52,435 bases of DNA, taken from the IMG/VR virus record IMGVR_UViG_3300010413_000048, positions 1 to 52,435 of that record. One strand, given 5' to 3'. The notes below the pieces were generated by a model. It was not told the origin of the DNA and searched no databases. It saw nothing but the letters and a program-made list of their open reading frames with translations. The translations under genes and the position numbers were made by a program. Of this stretch, positions 13,894 through 19,725 are shown piece by piece. How positions within the stretch are numbered: the first letter of the stretch is position 1; the number at the start of each line of letters is the position of its first letter. The DNA comes from a virus.

Positions 13894-14152
13894 ACTTCAT
13901 CCTCCCTGCTTCCTCTGCCCACTGACTCCAAGGCTCTTTAATTGTTTCTTGATTGTTTAATAGTGGAACCATCTCTGGATGCCAACACTTCTTATGAAAC
14001 ACTGCACCTGGACAGTTACATTTAGGAAGTTTGGTTGATAAGTTGATTAAATAAGTGAACTTAGACTCCTTATAAATCTCTACAACGGAAGACTGTTCAA
14101 GGAGTCTGAATTCATAGGTTAGGTTTCTGTAGTTGACGGTGAGGAGTTTCAT
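13883..14152 (-). CDS. SWIM-type zinc-finger protein, 89 aa
   Basis: Contains CNCPGAVFHKKCWH (residues about 44-57), which is the CxCxnCxH pattern of SWIM zinc fingers, in a protein of strand-rich N-terminus and helical C-terminus. SWIM fingers bind DNA or proteins and occur in bacterial SNF2 and MEKK1-like proteins and in small phage proteins. No catalytic domain is present, so it is likely a DNA- or protein-binding adaptor. Confidence 0.7.
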   Translation of the reverse strand: MKLLTVNYRNLTYEFRLLEQSSVVEIYKESKFTYLINLSTKLPKCNCPGAVFHKKCWHPEMVPLLNNQETIKEPWSQWAEEAGRMKYEN

Positions 14153-14298
14153 TTCTTTACTATTGAAAATTCTTCTGATGATCTATCAATGCTTACTACT
14201 AAGTTCAGTGTCATTAGAACTTTAAGTAAGTTCCTTGCCTTTCTCTCATCACTTAGCAATCTTTCTAATAATGTAATCTTTGGAAAATTTCCTTTCAT
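14149..14298 (-). CDS. Small helical protein, 49 aa
   Basis: The start is ATG at 14296-14298, chosen because a GGAGG-rich sequence precedes it and the upstream gene ends just before. A longer frame upstream would overlap the zinc-ribbon gene and lacks its own site. The protein is helical and basic. Function unknown. Confidence 0.6.
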   Translation of the reverse strand: MKGNFPKITLLERLLSDERKARNLLKVLMTLNLVVSIDRSSEEFSIVKK

Positions 14299-14302
14299 GA
14301 TC

Positions 14303-14455
14303 TCACCTTCCTCCTTTCCAAACACAGCTGATCCACAGCCTGTTCTTGCCTTTGGTTTTACTTCCTTCGTAACATCCATCACAGCAATTGAATAATCTTT
14401 CATTGCTATCACGAACAGTCTTATTTGCCTCTGATTGGCAGAAAGAGCATTTCAT
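14303..14455 (-). CDS. Zinc-ribbon-like protein, 50 aa
   Basis: Starts at ATG 14453-14455, directly after the previous gene. It has CSFC near the N-terminus and NCCDGC about 20 residues later, a typical CxxC-CxxC zinc ribbon, followed by a basic Trp-containing tail. It resembles small phage ribbons that bind nucleic acid or RNA polymerase. The function is inferred only from the motif. Confidence 0.65.
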   Translation of the reverse strand: MKCSFCQSEANKTVRDSNERLFNCCDGCYEGSKTKGKNRLWISCVWKGGR

Positions 14456-14457
14456 AG

Positions 14458-14628
14458 TTAGTCCTCCACTGTGACTGAGAGCAGTTCTCTCACTTTTCCA
14501 CCTTCCCTTGAAATACTTTGAGGAAAGTAAATAACTATTGTTTTGTCTTTGTAGGTATCTTCATACCTATCACCGCCATGCTTTCTTGCCTCTCTTGTCA
14601 ATTTCATTGCTAATGTAGTTTTCATCAT
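14458..14628 (-). CDS. Small hypothetical protein, 56 aa
   Basis: GGAGG lies four to seven bases before two adjacent ATG codons at 14623-14628. The product is basic in its first half (MKLTREARKHGGDRYE) and ends in LLSVTVED. Not recognised. Confidence 0.6.
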   Translation of the reverse strand: MMKTTLAMKLTREARKHGGDRYEDTYKDKTIVIYFPQSISREGGKVRELLSVTVED

Positions 14629-14655
14629 CTTGCCTCCATTAAAAGGTTGTTAAAA

Positions 14656-14835
14656 TTATCCACTGATAAGTTCTCCAATTCCTATCTCTGAGACCTTATA
14701 AAATCCATCCCTTCCACGAACATCAGGTTCATAATATCCACAGTCTGATTCTATTTCATCTGCTACCACTGTGATTACTATTAAATCATCCTGATCTAAC
14801 TTTTGTAATGCCTCAATTAATTCCTTAACTTTCAT
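14656..14835 (-). CDS. Small phage protein of the MKVKELIEAL type, 59 aa
   Basis: Short proteins beginning MKVKELIEALQKLDQDD are frequent in phage genomes. Their role is unknown to me. ATG at 14833-14835 gives the usual N-terminus. GGAGG is 11 bases away; in-frame ATGs at 14844 and 14853 are alternatives. The gene has its own promoter (14886-14915). Confidence 0.7.
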   Translation of the reverse strand: MKVKELIEALQKLDQDDLIVITVVADEIESDCGYYEPDVRGRDGFYKVSEIGIGELISG

Positions 14836-14885
14836 AACTTTCATTGCCTCCATTAAAGATTGTTAAAATTATCCATCATAACATT

Positions 14886-14915
14886 ATTATAACACATCTA
14901 CCTCTCACTTGTCAA
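14886..14915 (-). promoter_or_regulatory. Consensus sigma-70 promoter, leftward
   Basis: On the leftward strand TTGACA (14910-14915) and TATAAT (14886-14891) are both perfect, spaced by 18 bp. It lies in the gap above 14835 and would drive the cluster of small genes to its left. Confidence 0.9.
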
Positions 14916-14950
14916 TAAGATTTGATGAGGTAAAATTTTATCAGATGAAT

Positions 14951-14975
14951 AGATGTATAAATTTTTTATATATCT
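14951..14975. repeat. 25-bp inverted repeat element, copy 7
   Basis: Half-sites with NN=GT (left) and AT (right), centre TTT. It overlaps the stop of the gene 14974-15687 and lies upstream of the promoter at 14886-14915, about 100 bases from the next gene start. Confidence 0.95.
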
Positions 14976-15687
14976 ATAACATCTCCTCCAGTGCTTTATC
15001 ATTAGCCTCTGCTCTCGCTTGTGAATCTTCGAGGTCGATCGCTATTCCATCACCTATATCAATTAAGTGAGAATCTTTCTGGGCATTGGCTTTCTGTTTT
15101 TCAATAGCTTTGTCCCTCTTCTCATTTAATGCTTTATTAGCTAATTCCCTAATCTCTTCCCTACTCCTTCCCATCTGTCTTTCATATTCTTCATCAGTGA
15201 CTCTAACTTTATTAATATTAGTCTCATACACTGGCTGATTCTTAATATCCCTATGATCTTTACATCTTTCAATACTACCAGCCAGTTCCCTTCTCTGCTC
15301 TGTCAGCACTGCATTATGAGTCCTGTTATTTCTACCTCTGGCTCCATAGCCTTCCCTGATCACTATTCCATACTTGATCTTCAGCATTTCCTGTGCATCT
15401 ACTGAATCATCTACCATTTCAACCTCACCACATTTGATTAGATGATCTACAAGGCTTTGAATACCAAGTTGAATAATCTCACTAAGGCGTCTGGTGCGAT
15501 TGTATATGTCTCTATCTAACCACTCACTTAATGTTGCTAGATATCTACTATCCATCCATGCTTGTACAGGTATGTCTTTCTTATATGTCACTGGCTTAAT
15601 TGCACTGCTGCCACAGGTTGAATCTTCCTGCTTAATCCCTGCCCTATACCTCTTCTGTCTCTCACTTGATGTTCTGTCTACTGTCAT
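14974..15687 (-). CDS. Putative ribbon-helix-helix-like regulator, 237 aa
   Basis: Start at ATG 15685-15687, seven bases after aggag. Residues about 40-85 (IPVQAWMDSRYLATLSEWL, RTRRLSEIIQLGIQSLVDHL) look like an extended DNA-binding helix-rich segment of the ribbon-helix-helix kind, followed by a highly charged region (residues about 100-225). It is the second gene from the main early promoter, so an early regulator or DNA-binding protein is plausible. This is inference; no close family is recognised. Confidence 0.6.
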   Translation of the reverse strand: MTVDRTSSERQKRYRAGIKQEDSTCGSSAIKPVTYKKDIPVQAWMDSRYLATLSEWLDRDIYNRTRRLSEIIQLGIQSLVDHLIKCGEVEMVDDSVDAQEMLKIKYGIVIREGYGARGRNNRTHNAVLTEQRRELAGSIERCKDHRDIKNQPVYETNINKVRVTDEEYERQMGRSREEIRELANKALNEKRDKAIEKQKANAQKDSHLIDIGDGIAIDLEDSQARAEANDKALEEML

Positions 15688-15697
15688 TATAGTTCTC

Positions 15698-15946
15698 CTA
15701 TTCAACTGTTTCAGTCTTTGAATAATAGTCTATTCTCACAGGAATCTTTGTACCTTTGACCTCATTGAGATATCCTGCTACACCTTTTATTACTCTATTC
15801 TCAGTATTATAATACTTTTTATGTTGTAGTACTTTAGTCAGCGCTTCAAGTATATCTTCTACAGATGCATGATTCTTAAATAATCTTACTGCCCACTGAC
15901 ATAATTCTCCTACATACTCACCTGTCAGACTCTTTAATTTTGGCAT
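15698..15946 (-). CDS. First gene of the main early transcript, 82 aa
   Basis: The start is ATG at 15944-15946, five bases after GGAGG. The product is a small, mostly helical, basic protein (MPKLKSLTGEYVGELCQW). Not recognised. Its message should start at the promoter 16199-16227 and carry a leader of about 245 bases. Confidence 0.7.
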   Translation of the reverse strand: MPKLKSLTGEYVGELCQWAVRLFKNHASVEDILEALTKVLQHKKYYNTENRVIKGVAGYLNEVKGTKIPVRIDYYSKTETVE

Positions 15947-16198
15947 AGTTTCCTCCAATTAATGTATTGATATATTGAGTCAATAACCCATTGACCGATT
16001 GACCCATGATGCGATTGGTCTACGTGAGACGGGTGTCGCATTTCAATTCCAGTCCTCCTACAACGTAGTTGTAGTTTGGTTTTAGGTTTTAGGTTTTAAA
16101 TTTTTTTTCTTTCTTTTCTCTCTTTCTCTCTCTCTTTCATCTATGATTGATTTAAAACCGTCCCCGCTTGTCACGTAAACCAATTGCACAATATGCCA
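15947..16198. promoter_or_regulatory. Long early leader with repeats; candidate replication origin
   Basis: A gene-free stretch. It holds a palindrome TATTGA-G-TCAATA (15973-15985), two ATTGACC repeats nine bases apart (about 15990-16005), a perfect CTACAAC-GTA-GTTGTAG inverted repeat (16058-16074), three tandem GGTTTTA (16078-16098), and a pyrimidine-only tract of 38 nt (16101-16138). GGTTTTAAA (16092-16100) and its complement (16151-16159) flank the tract and could put it in a loop. Such sites often bind initiators or repressors. An origin here is a hypothesis. Confidence 0.5.
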
Positions 16199-16227
16199 AT
16201 TATACAATGTGTCAATATCAATGTCAA
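16199..16227 (-). promoter_or_regulatory. Main leftward promoter, perfect sigma-70 consensus
   Basis: Leftward strand TTGACA (16222-16227) and TATAAT (16199-16204), both perfect with the ideal 17-bp spacing. A second TTGACA follows the first with a 12-bp period, inside the spacer. It should start the long early message around 16192. Confidence 0.93.
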
Positions 16228-16283
16228 CAATTATTTACCCTTCCTTCCAAGCCTTTCAACGTTTTAGGTTGAAAACCTGAGGG

Positions 16284-16325
16284 CAAAAAAGAAGGCCTGA
16301 TGAACTTAATCACCAGGCCCTTTCT
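16284..16325 (-). terminator. Rho-independent terminator, leftward (possibly both ways)
   Basis: Stem GGCCTG/CAGGCC (16294-16299, 16314-16319), extended by flanking A/T pairs, is followed leftward by TTCTTTTTT. It ends the short unit 16327-16935 just upstream of the main early promoter. The other strand also shows a T-rich run. Confidence 0.87.
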
Positions 16326-16326
16326 T

Positions 16327-16509
16327 CTATGCCTTAAAATAAGTTAATGGTCTCTTACTATGAACTATACCTGTTTCATAATCGTATAGTTCAAGTTCTC
16401 CTGTTGCAAAGCTTAATTGAACTCTCACTGTTGATAGATTGTCTAACTGCTCTTCTACCCATTCAGCAATATCTATAACAGTCTCTGCATGAACAGACAT
16501 TGTATCCAT
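16327..16509 (-). CDS. Small acidic protein, 60 aa
   Basis: ATG at 16507-16509 follows a ggggag site; ATG three codons later is an alternative. The product seems to have one helix and a three-strand sheet (VRVQLSFATGELELYDYETG). Not recognised. It is co-transcribed with the gene at 16561 and ends at the terminator. Confidence 0.65.
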   Translation of the reverse strand: MDTMSVHAETVIDIAEWVEEQLDNLSTVRVQLSFATGELELYDYETGIVHSKRPLTYFKA

Positions 16510-16560
16510 ACCTTTCTCCCCTTTCCTAAAACATCCTGCTGATTGGTTAAAGATTAAAGA

Positions 16561-16935
16561 TTACTGATTCATTGTCTCAATCTGTTTCTCAATAAAACTC
16601 ATCAATGCCTTCACATTCGTCACATCAACTCCAGCCGCCTTCGCTTCCGCAATCAACTGCTGCTTTGGATCAATAGTAGTTCTCCCAGGAGCTTTGAAAT
16701 CTACGCGGATAGTAGATTTGTCAATTAGCTTATCAAATCCCTTTCTGTTCGCTCCTTGCCATTGAATCACTACAGCACCCATAACTTTGTCAAAGACGGA
16801 TTGGAGAGTAGCGCCAGTGAAGTTGACGTTGAGGGTTACTGTTTTTGAACTTTCACTATCTTTATCAGGTTTAACAGTGCAAACCTTCGAAAGTGACAAG
16901 CCTTCGATTGTTGTGTTAAGGTCTATATTTCCCAT
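16561..16935 (-). CDS. Immediate-early-type protein, 124 aa
   Basis: Not recognised. It has its own strong promoter (17115-17142), a GGAGG site, and a terminator after the following gene. The sequence is strand-rich (residues about 30-65, TVTLNVNFTGATLQSVFDKV) and ends in a helix (LIAEAKAAGVDVTNVKALMSFIE). The arrangement of an abundant small protein with its own promoter parallels 10534-10917, and there is a faint resemblance in the middle segment. A DNA- or host-protein-binding role is possible. Confidence 0.75.
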   Translation of the reverse strand: MGNIDLNTTIEGLSLSKVCTVKPDKDSESSKTVTLNVNFTGATLQSVFDKVMGAVVIQWQGANRKGFDKLIDKSTIRVDFKAPGRTTIDPKQQLIAEAKAAGVDVTNVKALMSFIEKQIETMNQ

Positions 16936-16967
16936 TGTTGATACCTCCTTGAATTGTTTAAATGATT

Positions 16968-16992
16968 AGATACATAAATAATTTATACATCT
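16968..16992. repeat. 25-bp inverted repeat element, copy 8
   Basis: Half-sites with NN=AC (left) and GT (right), centre TAA. It lies in the leader of the 16561-16935 gene, 32 bases before its start, with no coding stop next to it. Confidence 0.93.
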
Positions 16993-17059
16993 ATTGGTAT
17001 CAACAGGATGTTTCATCTCAATATTCAATTGTCAAAGAACATTTATATCATGGTCTGAA

Positions 17060-17077
17060 GTGCCAACGTATTGACAC
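17060..17077. promoter_or_regulatory. 18-bp operator-like palindrome
   Basis: GTGCCAA-CGTA-TTGACAC is an inverted repeat with one mismatch per arm. Its arm TTGACAC also occurs at the main early promoter. It lies 38 bases downstream of the -10 of the promoter at 17115-17142, a position suited to a repressor. Confidence 0.55.
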
Positions 17078-17114
17078 TCCGTGTTTTAATGGTTCACTCC
17101 CTGACCATGAATAC

Positions 17115-17142
17115 ATCATACCACATCAACCAGGTATGTCAA
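17115..17142 (-). promoter_or_regulatory. Sigma-70-type promoter, leftward
   Basis: Leftward strand TTGACA (17137-17142) and TATGAT (17115-17120), 16 bp apart. It would drive 16561-16935 and 16327-16509. Between 16936 and 17415 no gene is seen; the space holds this promoter, an operator-like palindrome, two 25-bp elements and the rightward promoter. Confidence 0.75.
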
Positions 17143-17287
17143 CATTTATTTTCAAAGGGTCGATGGGGGAAGATGGGTTCATAGGCGGGCGGGTTACTTC
17201 CCCTACATTTTGTAAGGTAAAATTTCATAAATGATTAACAATAATTGGTTGGAGATAGATATGATGGACATTGGAGGGAGGAAAGAA

Positions 17288-17312
17288 AGATATATAAATT
17301 TTTTATACATCT
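17288..17312. repeat. 25-bp inverted repeat element, copy 9
   Basis: Half-sites with NN=AT (left) and GT (right), centre TTT. It stands between the divergent promoters, 47 bp upstream of the rightward -35 box. Confidence 0.95.
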
Positions 17313-17359
17313 TAGGAAATTCAATCCAGTGACTACGATTAAATAATTGTAGAAAATGA

Positions 17360-17389
17360 TTGACATTAGTATTGACAATATGGTACAAT
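17360..17389 (+). promoter_or_regulatory. Rightward promoter of the structural gene block
   Basis: TTGACA (17360-17365) and TACAAT (17384-17389) with 18-bp spacing. A second TTGACA lies 12 bp after the first, as in the main leftward promoter. It starts the message for the small terminase gene and downstream genes. Confidence 0.82.
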
Positions 17390-17415
17390 GATGGTGTAAA
17401 GTGGAGGTTTAAAGA

Positions 17416-18030
17416 ATGAGACCTGATTATGCACAGATGATTTTAGATGAAATAGACAAGATAGAGCTTCATGAGGAAGCTGAGGAAGCTAATGAAGCTA
17501 TTCCTGAATCTCTACAGGGATTTCCAGAAAGTAGAATAGATAGAAGAGTTAAAGCTAATGGAACTAAGAAGACCTATGACATTCAAAGAATCTGGTGTCA
17601 TCATAAGGAAATGCTTCAGCTTAAGTCCCTTGGTTATACTTGCCCTGAAATTGCACAGATGACTGGATTTAGTGAATGTACAGTAAGAAAGACTATCAGT
17701 TCTGATCTTGGGAGACAAGCCCTTTTAGACATTAGATCTCTTCGTGACGCTGAGTTCGATCAGATGCGTGACAAAGTAATGGAGCTCACCTGGATGGCTC
17801 TTGACATTTATGATGAGACCTTCACTGATCCTGACTCAGCTACTCCAAAAGAACGTCGTGCTGCAGCTCGTGACGTGATTCTTGAAATGTCTGGCCTCCG
17901 TGCTCCAACGCAGATTCAATCTCATTCAACAACCACTGTTCTTACATCTGAAGAGTTAGACGAGTTCAAAGACCGAGGTCGGAAGGCATCATTAGATGCA
18001 GGTAAACTAATTGATATTCCGGGAGAATAA
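17416..18030 (+). CDS. terS: Terminase small subunit
   Basis: The 204-aa product has a helix-turn-helix (IAQMTGFSECTVRKTI, about residues 80-95), a helical middle, and the ending ATPKERRAAARDVILEMSGLRAPTQIQ typical of phage small terminase proteins. The acidic N-terminus is variable in this family. It would recognise the packaging site and recruit the large subunit, which lies 7 kb downstream instead of next to it because an accessory cassette separates them. It is the first gene after the rightward promoter and has a GGAGG site. Confidence 0.8.
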   Translation: MRPDYAQMILDEIDKIELHEEAEEANEAIPESLQGFPESRIDRRVKANGTKKTYDIQRIWCHHKEMLQLKSLGYTCPEIAQMTGFSECTVRKTISSDLGRQALLDIRSLRDAEFDQMRDKVMELTWMALDIYDETFTDPDSATPKERRAAARDVILEMSGLRAPTQIQSHSTTTVLTSEELDEFKDRGRKASLDAGKLIDIPGE

Positions 18031-18033
18031 GAT

Positions 18034-18414
18034 ATGAAAAAGTTACTTTTGACATTAGCTATATTCCTAACCCTTTCATTCAATCTCTTGGCCCAACCTC
18101 AGGTTGAATCCAGAACCTACACCCTCATTTGGGAGGCCTCCACAGGACCTGGAACTGTAGATCATTATATTATCTATTACGGTACTGAGTCTCATACTTA
18201 TACTGAGAGCATACCAATAGGAAATGTTACTACCTACGATCTAACACTTCCTGAAGATGAAAATACTTACTATATAGCAGTAACTGCTGTTGGAATCAAC
18301 ATTCTTGAAAGTGGCTATTCAAACGAAGTAAATACAGCAAGGATGGATGCTCCTAAGAATTTTAAAATCATCAGAGCAATCATTAACTGGCTTAAATCAT
18401 TAGCTAGGAGATAA
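18034..18414 (+). CDS. Secreted fibronectin type III-like protein, 126 aa
   Basis: A Sec signal peptide (residues 1 to about 21, MKKLLLTLAIFLTLSFNLLA) is followed by one fibronectin type III domain: YTLIWEAS, VDHYIIYYG, YDLTLPEDENTYYIAVTAVG and GYSNEV. The C-terminal about 25 residues form a basic amphipathic helix. Fn3 domains in phages are linked to carbohydrate or cell-surface contact. Export by a phage-encoded signal peptide suggests action in the periplasm or on the cell surface. The function is unknown; it may help adsorption, exclusion or lysis. Confidence 0.8.
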   Translation: MKKLLLTLAIFLTLSFNLLAQPQVESRTYTLIWEASTGPGTVDHYIIYYGTESHTYTESIPIGNVTTYDLTLPEDENTYYIAVTAVGINILESGYSNEVNTARMDAPKNFKIIRAIINWLKSLARR

Positions 18415-18417
18415 ACT

Positions 18418-18630
18418 ATGGAAAATTCAAGTTTCTTAACCGAAGATAATGGTAATCCCTCTTGGACCCGTCTCTCAGGAACTGTCTGCCTTATTCAATC
18501 AATAGCAATTTCCTATATAGGAATCTTCAAAGAAATCCCTGATGCTTATCTCTTCAGCCTAACATTCTTAGCAGCTGCACTGTGCCCTAAACTTATTCAA
18601 AAGTTTGTAGAGCAAAAGATAAATAAATAA
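18418..18630 (+). CDS. Holin-like two-span membrane protein, 70 aa
   Basis: Starts with a polar FLTEDNGNPSWTRLSG segment, then two hydrophobic stretches (about residues 24-36 and 42-57) and a charged tail. This layout matches small phage membrane proteins with the NGNPS motif, often annotated as holins. No endolysin is recognised nearby, so the role is inferred. The last codons (KINK and stop) are part of repeat copy 10. Confidence 0.65.
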   Translation: MENSSFLTEDNGNPSWTRLSGTVCLIQSIAISYIGIFKEIPDAYLFSLTFLAAALCPKLIQKFVEQKINK

Positions 18631-18641
18631 TTTATATATCT
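18617..18641. repeat. 25-bp inverted repeat element, copy 10
   Basis: Half-sites with NN=AA (left) and AT (right), centre TAA. It encodes the last codons and stop of the holin-like gene and ends nine bases before the GTG of the sulfotransferase gene. Confidence 0.95.
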
Positions 18642-18650
18642 GGATCTTAA

Positions 18651-19238
18651 GTGGCAACTCAAATACCTGGAGCAATCTTTCTTCATATCCCCAAGTGCGG
18701 AGGTACCTGGGTGCGGAACTATTTCAAGGAATCAGGTCTCACCCTTCGTGAACTCGAACCTGAGCACATCAATGCTCATGTATTCCGTACAGAGTATGGA
18801 GATACAGAAGATCTCCTTTGCTGCTTTGTCCGTCACCCACTTACCTGGTACTGTTCCTACTGGCAGCATCGACAGCAGATGGTTAGTAAAAGAAATGGAG
18901 GACCTATTGATACAATAGTAGATCTTCCTTTCATTCAATTCATCGAGAAAGTTTTAGAAGATCTTCCCAGCTACGTAACAAACTTCTTCAACGGCTACAC
19001 CAATCGTTGTAGGGTAATAGGAAAACAGGAAAATCTTAGAGAGGATCTAAACTTAATATTAAGTATGTTAAAAATTCCTTACAATAAGGACTATCTATAC
19101 TCCAGAGAGACTGACAATGTAACTAACCCAACAGCCAAATATCCCTACTCCCTTGCCCTTGAAGTAATGAAAGCTGAACGAGACACTGTCTTACGTTACA
19201 ACTACAACTACATTCCGGAGGAAATAATCAGTGTATGA
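18651..19238 (+). CDS. Sulfotransferase-family protein, 195 aa
   Basis: The N-terminus FLHIPKCGGTWVRN is the 5'-phosphosulfate-binding loop of PAPS-dependent sulfotransferases, and CFVRHPLTWYCSYW (residues about 60-73) is the 3'-phosphate-binding motif. Length and order fit the Golgi/bacterial Sulfotransfer family. Such enzymes transfer sulfate from PAPS to sugars or other hydroxyl groups. GTG start with a weak site. It lies with a second P-loop protein and a glycosyltransferase fusion, so a sulfated glycan is a likely target, whether phage or host. The substrate is unknown. Confidence 0.85.
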   Translation: MATQIPGAIFLHIPKCGGTWVRNYFKESGLTLRELEPEHINAHVFRTEYGDTEDLLCCFVRHPLTWYCSYWQHRQQMVSKRNGGPIDTIVDLPFIQFIEKVLEDLPSYVTNFFNGYTNRCRVIGKQENLREDLNLILSMLKIPYNKDYLYSRETDNVTNPTAKYPYSLALEVMKAERDTVLRYNYNYIPEEIISV

Positions 19239-19725
19239 GTCACTTAAAGAGTTCAATAATATAGTTGTCTCAGGTCCACAACGATCTGGTACACGTATAG
19301 TTGCAAAAATAATTGCTTATGAAACTGGTAAACAATTCATAGACGAGCGAGATCTAAATTTTCATGACTACAGACTCCTCAAATTCTACCTTGAAAGAGG
19401 CAATTTCGTAATCCAGTGTCCTGGTCTCTGTCACCTACTTCACTACATAGAGTTCGAAGATACTCTAATCATAGTATCTCAAAGACCTATCCAAGAAATT
19501 ATAAGATCAGAGCGTCTCCACTGGAGCAATGAAAGTCGACTAATCGAACTCTACAAATATGGACGTTGTGAGGGAATAATCTCTCGCATTAAATACTCTT
19601 TCTGGAGTGGCTATCAGCAACCAATCCTTGGAGATCGAGGAAGAAACATAGGTTATCATTCATTAGAGAGTCATAAACTATTTATCACAGACCGTAAAAA
19701 CTTTAAATGGGATCAGACAGAATGA
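19231..19725 (+). CDS. P-loop sulfotransferase/kinase-like protein, 164 aa
   Basis: VVSGPQRSGTRIVAKIIA at residues about 12-29 is a P-loop close to those of sulfotransferases (GPQRSGT), and IIVSQRPIQEIIRSERL resembles the second sulfotransferase motif. The C-terminal HKLFITDRKNFKWDQTE is shared by various phage P-loop proteins. It starts with GTG, ten bases after GGAGG, inside the end of the gene before it, and overlaps the next gene by four bases. The trio is therefore probably translated together. Confidence 0.7.
   Translation: MYESLKEFNNIVVSGPQRSGTRIVAKIIAYETGKQFIDERDLNFHDYRLLKFYLERGNFVIQCPGLCHLLHYIEFEDTLIIVSQRPIQEIIRSERLHWSNESRLIELYKYGRCEGIISRIKYSFWSGYQQPILGDRGRNIGYHSLESHKLFITDRKNFKWDQTE

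Noticed and set aside
13518-14455. CRISPR-like array from recurring short similar segments in the small-gene cluster
   Set aside because: The similar segments are ribosome binding site and gene-border sequences with irregular spacing and no constant repeat.
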